The notes under the pieces were generated by a model, which did no database searches, was not told where the DNA came from, and worked only from the letters and a program-made list of their open reading frames with translations. A stretch of DNA of 64,000 nucleotides from contig CM034142.1 of the NCBI GenBank assembly GCA_019914995.1, positions 744,001-808,000 on the forward strand, in the 5' to 3' direction. Both the position numbers and the translations under genes were made by a program. The stretch is from Acanthochlamys bracteata. Its lineage: Eukaryota > Streptophyta > Magnoliopsida > Pandanales > Velloziaceae. Within the stretch, counting starts at the first letter, position 1. Each line of letters begins with the position of its first letter. Of this stretch, positions 36,301-47,409 are shown in pieces.

Positions 36301-37434
36301 ATTCAGATACACTTTTGGAACAGCAGATGTCCCAGAGTTCTTCTCCAGCTCCAACTTCCTGCTAGGATAAATATCAATATTGATCTCGACAAATTTGAGT
36401 TGTTTCTGTTGCATAAACAATCTGACTTCCTTGCACTCCTGGCATCCTATCCTAGTGTATACTATGACTCTTCCCTTCATTCTTGGCTCATCCACCTTAT
36501 CATCCATTTGTTGTTTCTTGGGATTATTTTCAACATCTATCTTGGGTCCCATCTTGATAAGGTTTAACCCATTCCAGCCAAAACGCTCTCCTGCCCTAGT
36601 CAGAGCATCTTTAAGCTTAGAATCTGTTGCGGTGACTGCCTGCTCTTTTGATTCCTTCATAGAATCAACATTCTTCTCATCTTCTTTGGTTGTTTCATTC
36701 TTCTGAACTTCAACAAGAGAGTTCTCATCATCCTTTTCGCCTGAAAGGCGGCGCATAACTGTTGAGACAGCAACTGTTCCCCTTTCCTTGACAAAGTTTG
36801 TAAGGGCAGCTTTTAGGGGCCAAGCAGATGCCTGCTCACTAGAATCTTGATCAAGAGAATGATCCGATGAATTCCTTCTCATTTCAAGCTCAGGAGCTTC
36901 AATTCCATCAAAGACAGGATCACTTTTTTCCTCTTCAGCAAGGGCATTATCTGCATCCAGATTTTCTTCCTTCTCTGTTACCAAGTTGCTAAGTCCCTTG
37001 ATCTCCATATTTAAGTTTTCTTGATCATTATCACCACTATTAGTTACTTGAATAGATTTCAATTCATTTGATAATCTTTTCTCATCTCCATCAACTGTGT
37101 GTTTCAATGAGTTCTCTGAATCACCACTTTGTCCCTCGATCAGCTTTTTTGGTAGTGCTTCTTCATTCTGCAGTATAACAGTACCATCTCCTGTTACTTC
37201 AGAAGATTTCAGCTGATTGGGTAATCCTTCCTCGTCATCCTCATTAACAGTGTGATTAGGTAATCCTTTCCCATCTTCCCCCTCAAGAGTGTGCTTCAGT
37301 GAGTCCTTGGAAATACCTACTATTTCCTGAGTTACATTTTCCAGCTCATTTCCAATGTTTTTCTCACCAAGACGATTCTTAGGTGTATCCTCTGAGGAAC
37401 TAGATGAAGAGCTTCTATCATCATTGCTGCTCAT
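33330..37434 (-). CDS. Glutaredoxin-DEP-DUF547 multidomain protein, 789 aa (At4g08550-like)
   Basis: Exons 35998-37434, 35827-35882, 35480-35713, 34133-34424, 33722-33918 and 33330-33483 join with correct phases. Domains in order: a long acidic, Ser-rich N-terminus (about 1-315); a glutaredoxin fold (about 320-405: VIVYTRIGCQECKEVRLF, SAVPKVYLND, GGLSEL) with a C-Q-E-C site; a DEP domain (about 430-510: RMRKFNNCFLGSEAVNLL across to AVEFGRKLANNHFFRHVS); and DUF547 (LSREEKLAFFINLYNMISIH, FALVCGARSSPALRCYSP). The C-terminus is YQPYDWSMNC. Plant proteins with this order are annotated as electron carrier/disulfide oxidoreductases, but their function is not established. Redox activity is inferred from the CxxC only. 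Two related segments in the N-terminus (SLKHT...GLPN / SLKHT...RLSN) suggest an internal duplication. The start lies 12 bases past a leader-intron acceptor. Confidence 0.9.
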
Positions 37435-37445
37435 TTCCTTGTCAG

Positions 37446-38433
37446 CTACAGTAAAGCGAATGAGCTATATACGCACTCAACAGGAGAAGTACGGGTAGTC
37501 CAAGAATGGAGCTTCTGGAATAACATAAACCTCTTCTTTAAACCTATCAGGAGAACAAAATCAAACTACCATTGAAGAAGAAAGCAGCAACAGACAATTC
37601 AACAACTACTAATCAGTGGAAGTCCTCGAATACAAATATAAAATTTGTAGTGGTACAGGAAATGTATCACAAACGTAAGCCAGGCTGTGGCAACACAAGT
37701 TACAGAATACAAAATTTCACATAAACTAATATCACATTCACAAACTTTATCCCTAGGACATTAGGGCTATGAGACCAAAACCAAAAAGAATACTATTGAA
37801 AGATTATCCAGAATCCCATCTAAGCTGTAAATTTTACTTGTCTAAGGCTGGATCATAATTCCGATACTGCAGTTCTATATAATTTCTCCAGTGATCATAA
37901 TGACTAGAATCCAGAAAGATATGTCCAATAACCCACATTGCCAAATTTTCTCAAAAGAAAGGAAAAAACCTACATTCATAGAATTGCCAAAAGTCCCCAT
38001 TCTAAAATCAGTCACTTCTAAGTATAATAAGTTGACTTGAAAAGCGAATCTTTTCTGGTTTTAAGTTCCTGATTCATACGATTGTAAAATCCTAGGGGGG
38101 AACAAAACCACTTCACCACTAAGAAGATTATCAAACCAAGAAAACCAAAGTTGAGTCAATCCTAAGCGAAGTCTTACATAAAAAAGAAGTTCAAGATCAT
38201 CTATAACGCAAAATAAAATCTTTTCAATCATTAAAATTTCCTCACACAAAAAGCTTCAATCTTCCTAACCTGCTTAACTCAAACACATTTCTCAAAAAAC
38301 AAAAAAACAAAAAACAAAAAACAAAAGTTCCAGAAACAAATTTTAATCACACAAACACCAAGCAAAACGATTCTTAAAACTAATTGAAAACACAAAAAAC
38401 AAACAGATCAAATGAAATAGGTTTTCCCATTAC
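37446..38433 (-). other. 5'UTR intron of the DUF547 gene
   Basis: Read on the minus strand, the donor TTTACAG|GTAATGGG and acceptor TTTACTGTAG bracket about 988 bp just upstream of the ATG. The leader continues to about 38600. It contains a short tandem of aaaaacaaaaaac motifs near 38300-38330 and no ORF of interest. Confidence 0.55.
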
Positions 38434-38639
38434 CTGTAAACTCTAACAAATAAATGTTAGATCCAATTCTTTGAAAGAGAAAATCAAAAAAATTGGGCTG
38501 GTGAAAGCGGGAACAGGCTATCAAGAAAAGCGTGCAAAACTCGCGCTCCCCTAGATTTACCGTACAACACAGAAAACGATTCTTCACTGTCCGAAAATAT
38601 CCCCGATGCAGTGATTCGACAACCTGATAAATCGAAATA

Positions 38640-40630
38640 AGGCTTGATTTTTATATTATTTACATAAATGCCACTAGTAAGCTATCGTGATGTTTTCGGA
38701 GAGATTTACTCGGACAACGCAGTGCTGGTGCATGGAATGGGTTTTCTTTTCTGCGGTCAATATTTTGCACTTGGGTGCACGTCCTGTAATCCGGGTCGCA
38801 TTCGAAGAAAAATGTTTTCATTTTTTATTCTCAGTTCCTAAATAGTATAATTTTGCAAGTAGGTCATTGAAAATATTTTTTTTCTATTTTCTTAAAATAA
38901 AATATACTATGAGGGTCTTTTACTAGTCCGTAAGTGATCCAAAAATAAAATTTTAAAATAAATATTTAAAAAGTGAATTGTTAAAAGTGAATTTGTGAAA
39001 CATAATCATAAAAGTTCATCTCAAAAAATATTTTGGCAGAAAAATAAACACATCTAAAATCACTTACGGAGAAAACAATTTTGCACCTAAGATAAAAGGC
39101 ATAAAAAGATAAGATAGCATTTGCTTTTGAAATAATACATAAGCCTCCAAAGGCAGAATTTGTACTATGCAAACATGTATCCAGCATTGCGTTTCTCAAA
39201 CGATTATTTTTTATTTTTTATTTCACAATTTTTAATATATATTTATAAAAAATTTATTTAAAATTTTAAAAATTTTTAAAAAATTATACGTAATAAATTT
39301 TTTATTACATATTATGATTATTTTTTTAAAAGTATAAAAAATAGAGCTTATTTTAAAAAAATAAAAATATCTTTCATTTTAGAAAAACTTCATTTTATAA
39401 ACACTTCCAAACCCCACCAATTGTGTTCTTGTACTACGGTGCTTGAAAGAACAACCACATTTCACAAACAGACGTAAATTCAATCTGCACTGTGTACTCT
39501 AATTCCCATTGAATATCATGGCACGAAGTAAAGAACTGTGGATAGAACAAAGTCATCTATATGAACCCTTCTGCTTGCATTCGATAGATGAGCTGCAAAG
39601 CCTCGCCGCATCCACCACTTTTCAATATATAGCAAATCTCATATATAATTGTTCTGCATATAAACAAAGCATACAATCAAAAAACTCTGTGAATTTTGAT
39701 AATAAGAGATTTTGACATGGAGCATTGAATTGAGTATGCAAGTATCTAAGAATTAAAGCAAGCTAAGTAATTGTAAAAGAACTAAATTTTATTCTCCAAA
39801 ACATTCTATCATTGGTGGCTTATTCCCTTATTTATAATAGAGATTCCTACAACAATTAGAATTCTACTACAAGTCTATTTTTCTCATAATTAGGAAAACT
39901 AATTAAAACTAAATAAAAAGACCTTGAGTCCTACTCGGGCCAAATGCCCGAGTGTTTTGCATCACCTGGGCCAAAACCCACTGCAGACAAGAAAGTTGAC
40001 TCCCAAGAACATCAAACAAAAAGCAGTACACCATTCAGAAATTACTAACCTGGTTTGAAGCATTAGACTTCTCTTAATTCGACAATGGTGGCATTGATAC
40101 TTCATTAATTAAATGCATTTAACAAGTCAGCTTCTTAGAGTATAATTCCATGTATACAAAATGCATCCCAAGGTAGTCAACCATGTAAATGAGTGCTCCC
40201 AAATACATCACAAGGCAATAAGCATCTAACTTAGTATACATTAAGAAAGTGGCCTCACAAACAATAGTATCCTTATATATGCATAATGTTAGATTCCGAA
40301 GAAATTACACAGACATGCTTTGTATTCTCCTGTAGCCAAACCATGTAAAAGGCTAACCATAATTATTATAACGCAATAAGCAAGCAAGCTTGCATAAACT
40401 AAGAATGCGGAATAAACAAACATCAGCAGACATATACGTTCATAATACTACATTCTAAATTAACTGCAGACAAGTGTTTGTAAAAGAACTGTCATAGCTA
40501 CATCATGAAGACTAGGCATTGAAATTGGAAGCTAGAGCAACATTGATAACATGCATTTAACAAAAGGCTTGTATGGTTAGATTCATTTAAACAAAGTTGA
40601 GATCCTTACTACAGATGCAGGGGGATCCAG
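38640..40630. other. Intergenic DNA
   Basis: The segment at about 39195-39418 ends ataaacacttccaaaccccac and resembles the GTTTGGGAGTGCTTA MITE group, degenerate. Apart from the LTR-like fragment described separately, no gene is recognised. The open frame at 39509 has no domain. Confidence 0.45.
39770..39990 (-). mobile_element. LTR-like retrotransposon fragment
   Basis: Read on the minus strand it has a GC-rich start (cactcgggcatttggcccgag), then AGTAGAATTCTAATTGTTG, TTATAAATAAGGG and GGAGAATAAAATTTAG. This is the same order of motifs as the fragment at 27810-28280, so both appear to be LTRs of one family in opposite orientations. No coding region is attached. Confidence 0.45.
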
Positions 40631-40684
40631 TATGGATGAGGCATTTAAAATCTGGAGCCAAATTTTAGTGCCCTATGAGTTCTA

Positions 40685-41205
40685 TCACATGAGAGCCTTT
40701 AATCTCCGTCTCAATAAAGTAACCAGAGTTTGGCTTGTAAAATCTGCTACCACTAAGGAATGTGCAATCTTGCAAGTTCTCCATCTCCTCCAACCTTCTG
40801 GTTCACCAATGTCAACGTTCCTAATCTTATAAAAGCTAAATCCTACAATCCGAAAAAACATACCTCCTTTGATTCTCAGACACCATCCTTTAAGCAGTAG
40901 ACTATGGATTATGCCATTATATACCACCAGAACTTCCGCAATGCTTCTCTTAGATGGCAGCATGAACAAAGAAACCCTTTTCCATTCGACCTTGCAAGGT
41001 CAACCAGAAGGACTGTACCATCGATTAAAACTGTATAGAGTTTACCATGAAGGGCATTTTGACAGCGTAAAAATTCTCCAAGGGCGAAAATCGCCGAGAA
41101 ACGAAGGTAGTCGGCGAAGTTGTGAAGACAGTCGTCGACTTGGTTGTCGAATTCGGAGGGAATCTTCTTCTCCGGCGACTGTTCAGACCATGATGATGGC
41201 GTCAT
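40685..41205 (-). pseudogene. F-box/DUF295-type pseudogene fragment
   Basis: The minus strand starts MTPSSWSEQSPEKK and continues to a degraded F-box (NFADYLRFSAIF), closely similar to the start of the gene at 55758 (MPSSWSELPSD, LLDYLRFTAV). It is followed by KLYTVLIDGTVLLVDLA and, after a frame change near 40910-40969, FYKIRNVDIGEPEGWRR. The last segment is a propeller strand typical of DUF295 proteins. The middle of the protein is missing. It is a truncated, rearranged relative of the 55758 gene. Confidence 0.7.
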
Positions 41206-41868
41206 GGTCCTAACAAGATTTTTAACTTTTGAACGAGCTTTTTATTTTTTTGATTTATTAAAAGAACAATAGTAATAAAATCTGATGTTATAAAAAATTT
41301 ATAATTTTTAATTTCTAAATACATTTTAATAAAATAAAATTTGCCCTAAAGTCTAGTTGTAAATCATATAATAAGCAGTTTTGCAAAATCAAGCATATAA
41401 AATAGATATATTGAAAATAATGCCATAAATCAGTTTTTCCGTTAATAAAGCATACTACAAACTGTAGAATTGCAATTTTCCATTTATTATTTTAATAATC
41501 TTATATCGATGTCGGAGAAATTTGCATGCAATCAAAGTAAAAGAAACAAGTATTTAGCTCTTACTCCATAAATGAAACGCCAATACAATTACAATTGAGA
41601 ACGTCTGTACATACCAAAAAATTTTCTATCTTATTTCTACTGATATGGAAACGGAAATAATAAAGAATGAGGAAAAAAAGAAAACTAAACTGTGAAGAAC
41701 AAAATTGGTAAAACCTAAAAAGTTCACGCTCTTCTTGCTCTCTAATACATTTTTCTGCTTTCTGTTCTAACCATCAAGATGAATCTATGCAAACTCTCAG
41801 GGAACGCATGAAAAAAGACAGTAAGGACCTAACGTATGAAAACAGTGAGACATCCGCAGCTAAAGCTT
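41206..41868. other. Intergenic DNA and bZIP 3'UTR
   Basis: The stretch is AT-rich at first (to about 41500); the remainder is probably 3'UTR of the bZIP gene on the minus strand. No gene is seen. Confidence 0.5.
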
Positions 41869-43173
41869 TTAAAAATGTGCAGAGCTACTGCGTCGAAATT
41901 CATACCCTCTAACTGGAGCTGCCTTAGGTTGCAGTATCTTCTCTACCTCCTGCGGAAAGAGAAGACCTCTGTTTGGGTTAGTTACCACCATTTCGTTCTG
42001 GCAAAGAAGTTATCCAACAATCTGAAACACTACACTTACAAAAGCTACCAGTAGAAGCAAGACTAAGGCATTAGTAAAACTAGTATGCTGCTTATCAGAC
42101 AATAAAGCATGGAAGCAACAAATGCTAAATGTTAGACCTATTAAAATCAACTCATTCTAGTGCATGTGCAAGTAGTTATATGGTTTTCCATTTTCTATAT
42201 TTGTAAGTTAGAACATTCTTCAAAGTTTTACACAGATTAAAATAGAGTTTACAAATGAAAATGTATCTCTTACCAACTGCTTTTTAAGCTGCTTGTTCAC
42301 CTCACTTAATTTGAGGACGCTATCTTGCAAACTATTCATGTAAGCCTGATAACATCATCAAGAACAAAGGAACTTCAGTGTTAAGAAAGAAGCTTGCAAA
42401 AGAATTATTCAGTCACTGTTAGACAATATTATACATACTTGCTTCCTAGCTCTTGATCGAGCAGCCGACTCTCGATTCTTGATCATCCTCATCTGTTTTC
42501 TCTCATTGTTCTTATCCACATCTTCAGAAGCTCTCTTTCTCTCATTCACTGGCTGTAAATTTGAATTAGGCCTTGGCAAAGCCATTGATACAACTGCCAA
42601 TTCATTGCTTAGTCCTGTGTCCATGATTGCATTCCCCAATACTGGAAATCCAGAACCAATAAACCCCATATGCTGTTGCAGTTCTTGCTTTTCATGATCA
42701 GCCCCAAATTGATGGAGAAACCACTCTGCCTGACATGGATACTGGCTGGCTGCAAGCAAGGGCCCTAAATCTGGCTCCAGTTTGCAGCTTGCTTGCGTGC
42801 CAATACCAGCACCACCATGCAATGTGAAGTCCAGGTCTGCTGTTTCTGCTAGTCTAGTGTGTTTCTCTGCAATACCCTCCTGTTGGATTATATCAGACCA
42901 TATATCATCGCAATACTTGTGACTGATAGTAACATCTGCAGTCTTGTTATTTTGCAATACAGGATAAATGTTACTAGATGAGGAAGACGAGGAAGAATCC
43001 TGCATATGCTGCTGCATTGAGAATCCATCTATGAGCATAGGTGTAGCCTTTACATCATAGCAGAAATTGTGGTCCTCATCAAAAGTTAAGTTGAAGAGGG
43101 ATCCCTGCTTTAGCATAGGTAACAAAGGAGGCGGTTCACCTCGGTTTTGAGATACCATGCTTTTAGGCCCCAT
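41869..43173 (-). CDS. Group A bZIP transcription factor (ABI5/AREB/DPBF-like), 295 aa
   Basis: Exons 42439-43173, 42274-42345 and 41869-41949 join in phase 0. The N-terminal half has group A conserved pieces: QGSLFNLTFDE near residue 25, and DDIWSDIIQQE. The basic region RMIKNRESAARSRARKQ ends at the first splice site, as in related genes. The zipper (AYMNSLQDSVLKLSEVNKQL, then KKQLEVEKIL) is short. The C-terminus is RRSSSAHF, corresponding to the RRTSSAPF type of AREB3/DPBF proteins, a phosphorylation and 14-3-3 motif. Here Pro is replaced by His. Members bind ABRE/G-box DNA in ABA signalling, and FD-like members act in flowering. Which of these applies cannot be told here. The ATG at 43173 was chosen as first in the exon; the Met six codons into the frame is an alternative. 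Confidence 0.85.
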
Positions 43174-45290
43174 TCCAACCTAAAATCTAAGGTATCCAGT
43201 AACGAGGCTTGCCTGATCCACAGAACAAAAGGAAAGTCCACAATCAGTCAATTTCATAAGTCAAAAAACATAAATGATTAGCTTAAAAATGGCTATGCAG
43301 AACCACATCAAACTAACATTCAAGAAACGAACGATTTATACATTTTTACAAGGCAGTTGGCAGAAGCTTTAGTTGGTACTATTTTGCAATAGAAGTCAAC
43401 AAAGCAAAACTCTTCCTTCCATAAAAGACATTTTAATGTCAAAAAGCAGGAAGTGCATTCTCAAACAGCTTTTACAAAAGCACTTCCCTTAACAAACTCA
43501 ATTCAAATGCTACTATAGCAAATGAAGACGCTCAAACCATAATAGCGTGAAATTTTTCCAAGTGCATTCTCAAACTACTCACAATCAGCATGAATATCCT
43601 GAATTTAGGTAGACACTCTAGAATGAATGTCTATGTATTGACTAAGCCAGAAACGACTAAACGAGCACAACATCCATCATAAACACAAGAAAAAGTTTCA
43701 AACTAGTATAAAACTGCAATCATGAATTGGAGGATTGGACCTAAAGTGAAAATATTCATGCGCATCAGGAAATTTCACTGCCCTAAATTATTCAGTATTG
43801 AAGTGAAGATGTCATAGTAGTTTACACTAATTACAATTTGATAGTAAACATAAATTTTGATACGGCATATAAGATGTCTCTCTTGTTACAAAATGGAGAT
43901 ATACACCTCCTATCATCTAAGATTCAAAAATGTTTTCATGCCTCATCTGGATGCAACCTTACAAGCTACAACCTATAAGTGCTAGGAGGACCACAAGCTA
44001 GGAAATGGTGAGATCCAAGATATTTGTGAATAGGGGGGACAAAGTATTAATTGTTAAATCTCAAAAGGAAAGTATTCAGATTGCAACTTATTTTTGAACA
44101 TAATATATTGAACATCTCATAAACTATCAAGATTGTAAAAATTTCAGAAATTAATTGTACATTATACTTAAATAGCTCGGACAGAATTATATCCTTAATT
44201 TCAGGAATAATTGTACATTATACTCAAAATAGCTCGGACAGAATTATTATCCTTAACATGCGAGTAATATATGAATTTCATTTACCACAAAAAATTGAGC
44301 ATTGTTCGTTTAAAAAAAAAAAAAAAAGCTATAGATCCCATACCCACTTATAGGTAAGTCGCTCATCTATGATAGATTACCCGAATTGAGTCCATACTTG
44401 CATTTACCATCACTGAATTCTTCATGGGAAGAATCCACTTAAACGACCACCTTCACGTGTTTTAAGGAAATTCTTCACATGAATAATTCTCAGTAGATGT
44501 TGCAATTTAGACTAGATTCAAGGATTCTTACCTCTCTTTTCCTAAGCCCTTTCTCCTAACATCAAAGGGTATCATCCTTTATAGTTAAACCTGAAAATAT
44601 AAGAAGGAAACAGCACAATGAGCTATATGAAGCCCAATGAGGCAAGCCACAACATTGCAATCTCAAATTCAGAGCAATTCAACACAATCACAATTCTACA
44701 TCTCATACACCAAGAACAACAGGATCCAATACAAAATCCAACAAAAAAAATATATAAAATCAAAGCGGATTCCTTTCTTGAGCATAACAACCAGATTCTC
44801 CTTTTCTTGTTTTCCGTTAAATTCAATACAAATGATCCGTATTGCTCCTTCAAGCTCAACTCAACTTGGGGTTAGGGAGCTTTCATCTTTACTTAATGGC
44901 AACTCAAACAATTATTAAAAGAATGGAGGTTTCAATTGATCACAAATCTAAAAATCAAGTAATTTTCTCAATAGATGATGGCGACAACATTTCATCCTCA
45001 AGTTCAGCCCCAAAGAAACCTGAGCATTTTCGAAATTTCTCAAAACATTTCGAGATAGACACAAAATCAGATTCAGCATTTTCTCATTTGAGCATAGCAA
45101 CAAAATTTCACCATCAAATTCTCCCAGAAAAAAATTCTAAAAATAAACTTTCCAACATCAACACAAGTTCATATCAATCAATCCAATTCCAAATCACGTA
45201 GAAAGAAAAAGAAAGAATTGAACCTTTTGAGGCCGGCGATGAACGACAACGAGGTGCAACAGGAACTCGAGTGAAGATTTATAAGCAGTA
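43174..45290 (-). other. 5' leader and upstream introns of the bZIP gene
   Basis: On the minus strand an acceptor GTGGATCAG|GCAAGCC lies about 40 bases before the ATG (near 43213), and a leader-like CT-rich region lies at 45220-45290. The interval is therefore probably one or more 5'UTR introns. Overlapping open frames on both strands at 44618-45201 are low-complexity and lack domains. An (A)n run sits near 44312-44328. A direct duplication of about 45 bases (ggaataattgtacattatactc... and ttaattgtacattatactta...) lies at 44150-44245. Confidence 0.4.
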
Positions 45291-45829
45291 GTAACAACTG
45301 ATGTTATTTAAAAAAAAATCCATGATTAATCTCTACAGTCCCTAACTTTAAGTAAGAGTTCGTTCTGAAAACCCGGTAATCTCGTTCCCTTCAACAACGA
45401 CAACAGACTTAATCTCAGAACTATCTCCAAGTTTCTTGGATGTTACTCATCTAATTCTCAATAATTTTCGATTAATGTCGAACTAGTTTTGAGTAAACTA
45501 GAAAGATTTGTGTATCAACCATAATCACCAAAATCTAAAAAATAAAGTTTTCTTTTCTGTTTGCTTTTCGTTCGAATGTAACGTAGCAATTTAGATTGAT
45601 AAATAAATTTTAGATCGATTTATTTAATAATTAAATTAAATTTATTTAATAATAATTTAATTTATAATTTATATGTATTAAAGTTGTTAATTTTAATTTA
45701 ATTTATTTAATAATTGGATTGAATTTAAATCTATTTATTTAATAATTAAAATTATTACTTTTTTATTTAATATTTATAAATTTGAGTGAAATTATAAAAT
45801 CAGTGAAATGAATATGTATGAAGCTCTTA

Positions 45830-46084
45830 GGTTTCGTTTGGGAGTCCATTTCATAAGCTGTTTATCAGCTTTTCTCAACTTTTCTTTATTTCACGTTTTT
45901 TAATATATATTTTTAAAGTATATAAAAGATTTATTTAAAAATTTAGAAAGTGTAGAAAAATTCTACTGAGTGAGATCTTTTTATTGCATATTTTTATTAT
46001 TTTTTTAGAAGTAAAAAAAGTAGAGCTCGTTTTTAAAAAAAGATTAAAATACCCTCCATTTCATAAGCACTCCCAAACGCTTCC
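45830..46084. mobile_element. Tourist-like MITE, 255 bp, with TTA target duplication
   Basis: The left end is GGTTTCGTTTGGGAG and the right end read on the minus strand is GGAAGCGTTTGGGAG. TTA flanks both sides (45827-45829 and 46085-46087). The interior is AT-rich. Degenerate relatives with the CACTCCCAAACA end are at 52270-52577, 55066-55200, 58240-58465 and elsewhere in the window. Confidence 0.8.
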
Positions 46085-46087
46085 TTA

Positions 46088-47330
46088 GTGAGGAGATATT
46101 GTGACCGTTTTCATCTAAGATATTTCAAAAAATAATTTTATTTTTTATTTTTTAAAATTTTATAATTATAAATATATAGTAATATTTTTGATATATTATA
46201 ATTTTTATTTTGTACTTTTTTACTAAGACATAAAACTCAACGATTAATTATAAATAAAATATAATTTAATAATTTATAAATTATTTAATTGATTTTTTTG
46301 GCTAAATTTTATTGTACGGTAAAAAAATCAAAAAAGAATTGTTCTTTCAAAAGATGATAGTTTGGATTGATAGATCAATTTGAGATCGACCTATTTAATA
46401 ACCGAATTAAGAGAGCGTTTTTGGTGTGCTTTTGAAAAATAATTCTTTAAAATTGAGGAATTTTATTTTATTTTGAAAAATGAGTTTTATTTAAAAAAAA
46501 AAAAGAAAATCTTACTATGTAAAGTTTTTCTAGATATTTTGATTTTTAAATAAATTATGTAGAAAATTTATTAAAATGTGTGAAATAAAAAGTTAAAAAC
46601 TATTTTTTAGAATGGAATGTTAAATAATTTTCAATTTTGTTCAACTCTAATCTAAACTATATAATTATATGGGCCAAAATTTTTAACCATAATTTATATT
46701 AAATAGATCGATTTCAAATTGAATTTTTGGATCGAGCGATATATTGCCATCCCTATGTCACATTGAAATATTTTCGTTAATTTCAATTTCTTTTCTTTTG
46801 GCATAAATTAACCAGGGGTAGAAATATTTTCAGAAAAAATTCATTAGCGAAACAATGCCTACAATTTAGAATTTAGTAAGAGAAGGCATCCGGTAAGTGT
46901 TTAAGCCTCTTATAATTGCTTTTAGTAAATTGACGTCCTTTCCTATTTCAATCTGCGTTTTCGGATACTCTCTAGATTTTCTTCAATTATATTAAGGAAA
47001 TTTTTTTTACAAAAATATGAAAATTGTATTAAAAATTTTGAAATAAAAATTATAAAAATTTCTTCCATAAACATTTTATTATTAATATTTTATTATTTTT
47101 TAAAAATTTGTTAACGTTTATAACATTTTTAAAAAATATTCTTATTTTGGACAAATACTTTTTATTTAAAAAATATTATATATATTTTTTATTTTATATC
47201 AGAGTCTTGCTGATTTTGGTATGCTTTCAATAGTCTCGGAGCGGCCATTTGGTTCGAGTCCGATATTTGTCTCGCTCGAATCCAAACCCAAACCTCTCTC
47301 TTTCTTCTTCTTCAATCAATCTTCAGTCTT
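46088..47330. other. AT-rich intergenic DNA upstream of the UBA2 gene
   Basis: No gene. Segments resembling the TAGGGATGGCAA-type element end occur (ttgccatcccta at about 46745-46760), with possible mates at 46360-46410. The last ~130 bases are the proximal promoter of the UBA2 gene. Confidence 0.45.
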
Positions 47331-47335
47331 TCCCT

Positions 47336-47375
47336 AAACCCTAGCAGCAGCGGCTGAAAAAATTTCAAAACCCTA
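47336..47375 (+). promoter_or_regulatory. Telo-box motifs in the UBA2 leader
   Basis: AAACCCTAG at 47336-47344 and AAACCCTAA near 47368-47376 follow a CT-rich stretch (cctctctctttcttcttcttc). This arrangement is typical of start regions of plant genes for RNA and translation functions. The role here is inferred from that association. Confidence 0.6.
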
Positions 47376-47409
47376 AAATCCTTCAAACGCCTTAAATCTC
47401 ACTACACCA

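Noticed and set aside
36380-36706. 108-codon frame opposite the DUF547 gene
   Set aside because: It is an antisense shadow of a confident coding exon.
44618-45201. Overlapping open frames of 78-119 codons on both strands
   Set aside because: They lie in the probable 5'UTR introns of the bZIP gene, are low-complexity and lack any domain.
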